Shown here: positions 5,996 to 11,409 of the stretch, piece after piece | Layout: each line of letters opens with the position of its first letter | Numbering within the stretch: position 1 is the stretch's first letter | Assembly (NCBI GenBank): GCA_934271085.1 | Contig: CAKQQU010000048.1 | Span: 1-11,409 of the forward strand | DNA: 11,409 nt | Direction: 5' to 3' | Source of the DNA: an uncultured Bacillota bacterium | GTDB taxonomy: Bacteria > Bacillota > Dehalobacteriia > UBA4068 | Translations under genes and position numbers: made by a program | The notes under the pieces: generated by a model | The model's input: the letters and a program-made list of their open reading frames with translations, nothing else | Told to the model about the DNA's origin: nothing | The model's database searches: none

Positions 5996-6023
5996 TCACA
6001 TAAAATTCACATTAATGTCACAT
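5996..6023 (-). repeat. Three TCACAT hexamers at exact 11-bp spacing
   Basis: TCACAT occurs at 5996-6001, 6007-6012 and 6018-6023 on the plus strand (ATGTGA on the minus strand). The copies are 11 bp apart, so they lie on one face of the helix. They cover the last codons and TGA of hydF and the sequence just beyond, roughly 65-95 bp upstream of the expected adhE transcription start, where an activator could bind. The half-site resembles TGTGA-type sites of CRP/FNR-family proteins but is in direct, not inverted, order. A chance origin in AT-rich DNA cannot be excluded. Confidence 0.4.
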
Positions 6024-7206
6024 TGTCATCGGAAAAAATTTGCAGCGCTCTTGGTAAAATACCTTTCATATAGGCGATTACTGTACCATAGTTAGTAAAC
6101 GGTACATTTTGTTCTGCTGCCAGCTTCATTCTGAACTCCACTTCCCTGCCGGAGAGCATACAACCGCCACAGTGAATGACCATGGCATAGGCAGAAAGAT
6201 CCTGCGGAAAATCACCGCCGCTGCACGGTACTATTTCCAGTTCTTTTTCCGTATGCTTTTTCAGCCATCCGGGAATTTTTACTGTGCCGATATCTCCGCA
6301 TTGACGGTGATGCGTGCAGCCCTCCGATATCAGTATCCTGTCGCCGTCATGCAGCTTTTCGATATGCTTTACGCCCTCTACCGCTGCTTTCAGAAAACCT
6401 TTATAATGAGCCATCAGTATGGAAAAGGAAGTCAGGGGCACTTGTGCTGGCACATCCCTGGCCACCTGTTCAAACACCTGGCTGTCCGTGACTACCATAG
6501 CGGGAACCACCGCCAGATCTGCAAAAATATCCTTAACAGCGTCCTCTTTAATTACTACAGCCCTGCAGTCAGCGTCCAGAATATCCCGCAGCGTCTGCTG
6601 CTGGGGGAGGATAAGCCTTCCTTTGGGCGCAGCCTCATCTATGGGAGTGACCAATACCACCAGCTGCCCCGGATGCAGCAGGTCCCCGATTAATCTGCGT
6701 TCGTCATTTTTTGCGGCGAATTGACCAAGCTTGTTTTTAAGGCAATCTATCCCCGCCCCTGTCAAAGCGCTTACATATACGTCGTTTAAGGTATTAGCCG
6801 GCAGGGCTGCCAGCTTGTCGCATTTATTATGGGCGATGATATACCTGATGTTTTTTTCCTTAAACAAATTTACAAGATATTCGTCCAAAGGCTGCAGCCC
6901 CTGGGTTTCATCGATTACGAGGACAGCTATATCAGTTCTGCGCAGTATTTTTTTTGTTTTTTCTATGCGCAGTTCTCCCAGCTCACCGTTATCGTCGAAT
7001 CCGGGAGTATCTATAATCATTACCGGGCCTAAAGGAAGTATTTCCATAGCCTTGCTGACAGGATCGGTGGTTGTACCCGATACCTGGGAAACAACAGCCA
7101 GATCCTGCCCGGTAACAGCGTTTACAACGCTTGATTTACCAACATTGCATCTTCCGAAAAAACCTATTGTTATTCTCTCTCCCGAAGGAGTTTCATTTAA
7201 TCCCAT
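6007..7206 (-). CDS. hydF: [FeFe]-hydrogenase maturation GTPase HydF
   Basis: HydF is the scaffold on which the two-iron part of the [FeFe]-hydrogenase H-cluster is assembled before transfer to the hydrogenase; it takes products made by HydE and HydG. The 399-residue protein has an N-terminal GTPase domain: P-loop GRCNVGKS (18-25), switch TTTDP (45-49), DTPGF (66-70), NKCD (127-130) and VSALTG (145-150). A middle dimerisation region follows. The C-terminal cluster domain has the family signature CTH (C297, H299) and HCGGC (H345, C346, C349), about 45 residues apart, which binds a [4Fe-4S] cluster. The ATG at 7206-7204 has AGAGG about 8 nt upstream. It starts 45 nt after hydE. No convincing terminator separates it from adhE: the ten-T run at 5990-5981 has only a weak A/T stem before it. 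Confidence 0.96.
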   Translation of the reverse strand: MGLNETPSGERITIGFFGRCNVGKSSVVNAVTGQDLAVVSQVSGTTTDPVSKAMEILPLGPVMIIDTPGFDDNGELGELRIEKTKKILRRTDIAVLVIDETQGLQPLDEYLVNLFKEKNIRYIIAHNKCDKLAALPANTLNDVYVSALTGAGIDCLKNKLGQFAAKNDERRLIGDLLHPGQLVVLVTPIDEAAPKGRLILPQQQTLRDILDADCRAVVIKEDAVKDIFADLAVVPAMVVTDSQVFEQVARDVPAQVPLTSFSILMAHYKGFLKAAVEGVKHIEKLHDGDRILISEGCTHHRQCGDIGTVKIPGWLKKHTEKELEIVPCSGGDFPQDLSAYAMVIHCGGCMLSGREVEFRMKLAAEQNVPFTNYGTVIAYMKGILPRALQIFSDDNVTLM

Positions 7207-7251
7207 AATTATTCCTCTCTATCAAACGTCGGCTGAATTTTTCCGCCGGCG

Positions 7252-8295
7252 CTATTTTTTATAATCTCCCCTGCCTACTTTCAGTGTATAGCCAATTGCT
7301 GCCATTTGTTCCCGTAATAAGCTGACTGCCTCAGCAGGATCTGCGCCGCCCAGCGGCTTATTATTGTACAATGAATAATTTTTACGGTTAAGCATAGGGG
7401 AAATATTGGGCATGGCCACATTGGCTCCGGCCAGTACCCCCATTTGCCTGCCGTCTTTATCCAATGCCGTAAGAGCGGTGGTTGCCGGTAAAAGAACCTG
7501 CGGCAGCATCAGCCGGCACAGGCTGAGCAGAAATAAAGTAAGCTTGCTGCTTCCTGCAGGCTTACCTTTAAAGGGGGTATCTTTATGAGGTACAAAGGGG
7601 CCTATACCTATCATTTCCGGCCGAAAGCTTTCTATAAAAAGCATATCCTTAACCAGACAATCCACCCTTTGCCATGGTGAGCCCACCATAAGCCCGCAGC
7701 CTACCTGAAAGCCGATATCCCGCAGATCCTGCAGGCATCGCATCCGGTTTTTCCAGGACATTTCCGGCGGATGCAGCATCCCATAGTGAGATTCATCGGC
7801 AGTTTCATGACGCAGCAGATAGCGGTCTGCTCCTGCAGCAAAAAGCTTGCTGTAGGATTCGCGGCTGCGCTCGCCTACCGAAAGCGTTATGGCGCAGTCC
7901 GGATATCTTTCCCGTATGGTTTCCACAATATCAGTGAGGACAATATCCGTAAAGTGGGGGTCTTCCCCACCCTGCAGAACAAAGGTACGGTAACCTGCGG
8001 CATAACCGCCGCGGCAGCAATCCAGTATCTCCTCTTTATCAAGACGATAGCGATGGCATTTGCGGTTGCTGCGCCGGATACCGCAATAATAACAATCGTT
8101 GCGGCAATAGTTGCTGAACTCGATAAGACCGCGAAAGAATATTTCCCTGCCAAAATTGGCAATAGCTGTATCTCTGGCTAAAGATGCGGCATACTCCCGG
8201 TCATTATCGGTATAGGTCCCTAAAATTTGCCGCCACTGGTCAGCAGAAAGCTTATGTGATTCAGCCAGTTTTTCCAGTAATACTCTGTTTTCCAT
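7252..8295 (-). CDS. hydE: [FeFe]-hydrogenase maturation radical SAM enzyme HydE
   Basis: HydE is a radical S-adenosylmethionine enzyme needed to build the di-iron subcluster of [FeFe] hydrogenase, working between HydG and HydF. The 347-residue protein carries the radical SAM cluster motif CRNDCYYC (C64, C68, C71) and the family blocks LQGGEDP (107-113), LSVGERS (138-144), GIGPFVPHKDTP (230-241) and MPNISPMLNRKNYSLYNNK (295-313), ending in GD near the C terminus. The second, non-essential cluster seen in Thermotoga HydE seems absent, because the region after 300 has no cysteines; many HydE proteins lack it. The family also resembles BioB and PylB, but the adjacent hydF and TM1266-type gene settle the assignment. 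Its ATG (8295-8293) lies 19 nt after the upstream gene, with a modest AGG site, so the two are surely cotranscribed. Confidence 0.95.
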   Translation of the reverse strand: MENRVLLEKLAESHKLSADQWRQILGTYTDNDREYAASLARDTAIANFGREIFFRGLIEFSNYCRNDCYYCGIRRSNRKCHRYRLDKEEILDCCRGGYAAGYRTFVLQGGEDPHFTDIVLTDIVETIRERYPDCAITLSVGERSRESYSKLFAAGADRYLLRHETADESHYGMLHPPEMSWKNRMRCLQDLRDIGFQVGCGLMVGSPWQRVDCLVKDMLFIESFRPEMIGIGPFVPHKDTPFKGKPAGSSKLTLFLLSLCRLMLPQVLLPATTALTALDKDGRQMGVLAGANVAMPNISPMLNRKNYSLYNNKPLGGADPAEAVSLLREQMAAIGYTLKVGRGDYKK

Positions 8296-8314
8296 TTTCT
8301 GTACCTGTCAAAAA

Positions 8315-8572
8315 TTATACTGTTGCTATGTAGTTTGAATAGGCTGTCTTCGCGCTGATCCCGGGCAACTTACCTATTTTACCGGAAAGAGCGCTTATTA
8401 TATCCTGGGGCGCATCTATGGCAATACTGATAATACTTATATTGCGCTCCCTGTAGGGTATGCCCATGCGGCCTATTATATATGCGCCATAGTCATGGAG
8501 TACCGCATTGAGCTCCTCTGCTGAATCCTGGTTTTCAACAATAATTCCGATAACAGCTACTCTGGTTTCCAT
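8315..8572 (-). CDS. TM1266-family small protein of the hydrogenase system
   Basis: An 85-residue protein of the TM1266 family, often named putative iron-only hydrogenase system regulator. It has an ACT/NikR-C-like alternating alpha-beta pattern: VAVIGIIVE, an acidic helix, a central GAYIIGRMGIPY, IISIAID, a helix with IISALSGKIGKLPGI, and a final strand. It has no DNA-binding domain, so a regulatory role is assumed from gene neighbourhood rather than shown. Of two possible ATGs, 8578 and 8572, the second (METRVAV) is chosen because the GCGAGGA ribosome-binding site is 7 nt from it and almost touches the first. It is the first gene of the leftward hyd cluster, directly before hydE. Confidence 0.88.
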   Translation of the reverse strand: METRVAVIGIIVENQDSAEELNAVLHDYGAYIIGRMGIPYRERNISIISIAIDAPQDIISALSGKIGKLPGISAKTAYSNYIATV

Positions 8573-8589
8573 AATCATTCCTCGCTAAC

Positions 8590-8619
8590 ATTATCTGCAG
8601 TTAAAATATGAATTGAAAA
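8590..8619 (-). promoter_or_regulatory. Possible promoter of the hyd cluster
   Basis: Between the hppA terminator and the TM1266-type gene the minus strand has TTTTCA (8619-8614, 4 of 6) and GATAAT (8595-8590, 5 of 6), 18 nt apart. The transcript would have a leader of only about 10 nt, just enough for the GAGGA site. The terminator upstream makes some promoter here necessary unless hppA transcripts read through. Confidence 0.4.
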
Positions 8620-8626
8620 CAGGCGC

Positions 8627-8661
8627 AAAAAATGACTGCATCCCGGAAGAGATGCAGTCAT
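8627..8661 (-). terminator. Terminator of hppA
   Basis: On the minus strand ATGACTGCATC (8661-8651) pairs perfectly with GATGCAGTCAT (8642-8632) around an 8-nt loop and runs into TTTTTT (8632-8627). It lies about 110 nt behind the hppA stop; the 8662-8772 stretch in between holds no gene, only AT-rich sequence with the palindrome AAGTATACTT (8673-8682). Confidence 0.9.
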
Positions 8662-8772
8662 ACTCTTAACCCAAGTATACTTCCGAATCTTCCGCCTCAA
8701 AAAATTTCAGTGTCAGATTTCATTTTCAGTATAACAGGTTTATTAAATTATTGCAAACAAATACTTGAAAGA

Positions 8773-11223
8773 TTACTTATCTTCGGCAGCAGTATCATCG
8801 ATGGTGGATTTGATACGCATGGAGTAGAAGGAACGCCAGATGAAGACCACTGCTATCAGCAGGAATACGATACCGATATAAGGAGCTATGGAGGCAAATT
8901 TATCGGTAATGGCTATCTCCATTGCCAGGGTACCAAACAAAGTGGTGAACTTGATGATGGGGTTCAGGGCAACGGAAGAAGTATCTTTGAAAGGATCGCC
9001 TACGGTATCGCCGACGATTGTCGCGTCATGCAGCGCAGTACCTTTCATCTTCATATCAACTTCAACGACCTTTTTGGCGTTATCCCAGCAGCCGCCGGCA
9101 TTGGCCATAAATACAGCCTGGAACAGTCCAAATACTGCGATGGAGATAAGATAGGAGATGAAGAAGGAAACGGGCTGGATGTTGCTGCCGCTGGGGGCGG
9201 AGAAGAAAGCGTATGCCAAAGTCAGGCAGAAAACGGCAATGAAAATATTCAGCATGCCGTGCTGGGCGTACTGGGTGCAAATCTTAACAACAGCCTTGGA
9301 TTTTTCGGTAGAAGCCTTAAGATCAGCATTTTCATCCAGCTGGATATTACGCTTAATGTACTCAACAGCCTTGTACGAGCCTGCGCAAACAGCCTGGGTA
9401 GAAGCCCCGGTAAACCAGTAAATGGTAGCGCCGCCGCATATCAGACCCATGATGGTAAAGGGATTGAGCAGGTTAAGGATTTCGGAAGGAGAAACGCCGG
9501 TAACATTGCCTATGACCAGGATCAGGGAGAAGATCATGGTAGTAGCGCCGACTACTGCGGTACCGATGAGCACCGGTTTGGCAGTGGCTTTAAAAGTATT
9601 GCCGGCTCCGTCATTAGCTTCCAGATACTCTTTGGCAACTTCAAAGTCGGGTTTGAATCCGAAGTCTTTTTCGATCTCGCTGTCGATATTATCGATGGAT
9701 TCGATAAGGGAAAGTTCGTAAATAGACTGGGCATTATCGGTAACAGGGCCGTAGCTGTCAACAGCGATGGTAACAGGACCCATACCCAGGAAGCCGAAAG
9801 CAACCAGACCAAAAGCGAAAATAGACTGATATTGCATTATGCCGCTGAGGCCGTTGTTGCTGGCCATATAAGCCAGGAACATCAGAGCGAAGAAGACCAT
9901 GCCGATCCAGAAAGCGCTGAAGTTACCGGCAGTCAGACCGGAAAGGATGTTCAGGGAAGCGCCGCCCTCTTTGGAGGTGGTGACGACCTCGTTAACATGT
10001 TTGCTTTTGGGACTGGTGAATACCTTGGTGATCTCGGGGATCACAGCACCGCCCAAAGTACCGCAGCTGATAATTATGGAAAGGGTCAGCCACAAATTGG
10101 AGCCGTAAGCGCCAACCGCAGAGTTGGGGCCGATAAGGAAATAACTGGATGCAAAGGTAACGGCTATGGAAAGCAAGGAGGTGATCCATACCAGGGTAGT
10201 TAAAGGACGTTCAAAGTCCAGTTTATCCACATTATTGTACAGAGCATGAGAAATAGCGTTATTGATATAGTAGGAAACAACAGAGGTGATGATCATCAGG
10301 ATGCGCATAACAAAGATCCAGATGAGCATATCAGCCTGGAGGGCGGGCTCAACAGCCAGCACGATAAAGGATACCAGGGCAACGCCGGTGACGCCGTAAG
10401 TCTCGAAACCATCGGCAGTAGGGCCAACGCTGTCACCGGCATTATCACCGGTGCAGTCAGCAATGACGCCGGGGTTGCGGGGGTCGTCTTCACCGATCTT
10501 GAAAAACACTTTCATCAGGTCGGCGCCGATATCGGCAATTTTGGTAAATATACCGCCGGCAATACGCAGTGCGGAAGCGCCAAGAGATTCGCCTATGGCA
10601 AAACCTATAAAGCAGGCGCCGGCAATATCTCTGGGGACGAACAGGAGGATGGAGAGCATAAGTACCAGTTCCATGCAGATCAGGGTGACGCCGATGCTGA
10701 TGCCGGCATTAAGCGGAATCTGCAACAGGCGCAGGGGCTTGCGGCGCAGGGAGGCAAAGGCCATACGGCTGTTGGCCATGGTATTCATTTTCATACCATA
10801 CCAGGCTACCACATAGGAACCCAGAATACCCATTACGGACCAGGCAATAATCAACAAAACTCTGCCGATATTCATGCCGTCCAGAACGCCGAAATAGAAG
10901 GCAATGCAGATGCCGATGAATAATAACAGAAGGCAAAGGAATTTACCCTGCTGGATAAGGTAAGTTCTGCAGGTAGCATAAATGGTTGCTGCAACATCCA
11001 GCATGGATTTATGTGCGCGGAGTTTATGAACCTTGGCATACTGATAAAGACCAAAAACGAAACCCAGCAGACAAACGGCGATACCTATAAGCAGTAAAAT
11101 GCGCTGATTTCCGGCAAATGCCGGTATCACCAGATCGGCCTCACTGGCCATAGCATAAGAAGGATTAAGTAATACCAAAAAGGCCGCCAGCGGGACAATA
11201 ATTTTCCCAAATTTTTTCAGCAA
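8773..11223 (-). CDS. hppA: Membrane-bound ion-pumping pyrophosphatase
   Basis: This enzyme hydrolyses inorganic pyrophosphate and pumps H+ and/or Na+ across the membrane, saving energy that would be lost as heat. From the proposed TTG start it has 816 residues, longer than the common 650-770, with about 16 or more membrane helices. An N-terminal stretch (LAAFLVLLNPSYAMASEA) looks like a cleavable signal peptide. Active-site blocks are intact: GGIFTKIADIGAD (223-235), EDDPRNPGVIADCTGDNAGD (245-264, the DxxxDxxxD metal-binding acids), VDSYGPVTDNA (488-498), GGCWDNAKK (710-718) and HDATIVGDTVGDPFKDT (732-748). GNTFK ends in Lys545, where K+-dependent enzymes have Ala, so a K+-independent type is predicted. 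The variant ADCTGDNAGDSVGPTADGFE and the absence of the usual GKVE after GADL suggest the divergent mPPase subfamily. TTG at 11223 is preferred to an upstream ATG because AAAGGGGAG lies 7 nt before it. It has its own promoter and terminator. Confidence 0.93.
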   Translation of the reverse strand: MLKKFGKIIVPLAAFLVLLNPSYAMASEADLVIPAFAGNQRILLLIGIAVCLLGFVFGLYQYAKVHKLRAHKSMLDVAATIYATCRTYLIQQGKFLCLLLLFIGICIAFYFGVLDGMNIGRVLLIIAWSVMGILGSYVVAWYGMKMNTMANSRMAFASLRRKPLRLLQIPLNAGISIGVTLICMELVLMLSILLFVPRDIAGACFIGFAIGESLGASALRIAGGIFTKIADIGADLMKVFFKIGEDDPRNPGVIADCTGDNAGDSVGPTADGFETYGVTGVALVSFIVLAVEPALQADMLIWIFVMRILMIITSVVSYYINNAISHALYNNVDKLDFERPLTTLVWITSLLSIAVTFASSYFLIGPNSAVGAYGSNLWLTLSIIISCGTLGGAVIPEITKVFTSPKSKHVNEVVTTSKEGGASLNILSGLTAGNFSAFWIGMVFFALMFLAYMASNNGLSGIMQYQSIFAFGLVAFGFLGMGPVTIAVDSYGPVTDNAQSIYELSLIESIDNIDSEIEKDFGFKPDFEVAKEYLEANDGAGNTFKATAKPVLIGTAVVGATTMIFSLILVIGNVTGVSPSEILNLLNPFTIMGLICGGATIYWFTGASTQAVCAGSYKAVEYIKRNIQLDENADLKASTEKSKAVVKICTQYAQHGMLNIFIAVFCLTLAYAFFSAPSGSNIQPVSFFISYLISIAVFGLFQAVFMANAGGCWDNAKKVVEVDMKMKGTALHDATIVGDTVGDPFKDTSSVALNPIIKFTTLFGTLAMEIAITDKFASIAPYIGIVFLLIAVVFIWRSFYSMRIKSTIDDTAAEDK

Positions 11224-11286
11224 AAAAAAACTCCCCTTTCTCGAACAATATATTATATATGAGGAAACACTCCATATAACTGCTAT

Positions 11287-11314
11287 ATTATAACACAAGA
11301 TAAAAGAAAAACAA
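11287..11314 (-). promoter_or_regulatory. Promoter of hppA
   Basis: On the minus strand: perfect TATAAT (11292-11287) preceded by TGT, an extended -10; 16-nt spacer; weak -35 TTGTTT (11314-11309). Transcription would start near 11280, leaving a leader of about 57 nt. That leader can fold a small hairpin (TATATGGAG against CTCATATA, about 11276-11253) before the ribosome-binding site. The start at 11223 fits this promoter; the upstream ATG at 11298 lies before the transcription start and cannot be used. Confidence 0.65.
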
Positions 11315-11409
11315 GTGTTTTTTCATATTAAAAGATAAAAAGTTTTCAGAACTATTGGTCCCGTCAAGATTTATGCGCAAATTTATTTACAGGCTCCGGC
11401 TGAGTGAAG

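Noticed and set aside
5996..6023. TCACAT repeats as the start of a CRISPR or other long repeat array
   Set aside because: The units are 6 bp with 5-bp gaps and only three copies; there are no spacers of normal length and no cas genes.
7252..8295. hydE gene read as biotin synthase (BioB) or PylB
   Set aside because: All share the radical SAM barrel, but the HydE-like blocks, the neighbouring hydF and the TM1266-type gene favour HydE, and no biotin or pyrrolysine genes are nearby.
8632..10203. A 523-codon open frame on the plus strand opposite hppA
   Set aside because: It is the reverse complement of a clearly conserved pyrophosphatase. Its translation is low-complexity (rich in G, D, N, H) with no recognisable domain, and it begins over the hppA terminator without a ribosome-binding site. 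It is open because of codon bias in hppA.

Overview
This window looks like a chromosomal piece of an anaerobic, fermentative member of the Firmicutes (Clostridia or a relative; I cannot name a genus). The grounds are the clostridial-style gene content ([FeFe]-hydrogenase maturases, a bifunctional AdhE, a membrane pyrophosphatase, a GH25 lysozyme, a one-piece tmRNA), strong purine-rich Shine-Dalgarno sites, and use of GTG and TTG starts. Almost everything is on the minus strand; the only plus-strand gene is the lysozyme.

Left part (1-1600): a minus-strand promoter drives a gene that leaves the window at base 1. Next come tandem terminator-like hairpins and then a trans-translation unit read leftward: smpB, a small zinc-ribbon gene, and ssrA (tmRNA). 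The zinc-ribbon stop codon is only 4 nt before the mature tmRNA 5' end, so the tmRNA is probably cut from a transcript that starts at the smpB promoter. SmpB and tmRNA together rescue stalled ribosomes.

Middle-left (1540-3220): divergent from smpB, a membrane-anchored GH25 muramidase runs to the right and ends in a strong terminator. It converges on a minus-strand terminator that follows a six-helix DUF308/HdeD-like membrane protein. That gene lies directly downstream of adhE.

Centre (3257-8660): a leftward redox/hydrogen cluster in the order TM1266-family small protein, hydE, hydF, then adhE after a 131-nt regulatory-looking gap. HydE and HydF are maturases for the H-cluster of [FeFe] hydrogenase, and AdhE disposes of NADH by reducing acetyl-CoA to ethanol, so the cluster joins two ways of getting rid of reducing equivalents. 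The third maturase, hydG, and the hydrogenase itself are not in the window. The gap before adhE holds a perfect 14-bp palindrome, a second pair of related imperfect palindromes, and three TCACAT hexamers spaced exactly 11 bp apart.

Right part (8627-11409): a divergent-type membrane-bound pyrophosphatase (hppA) with its own promoter and terminator. It couples PPi hydrolysis to cation pumping, an energy-saving device common in anaerobes. Its likely start is a TTG at the end of a run of nine T's. Bases 11315-11409 hold no gene that I can see.

I see no mobile element, CRISPR array, tRNA or rRNA. The gene families are known; the points of interest are the arrangement of the tmRNA unit, the adhE control region and the pyrophosphatase subtype.
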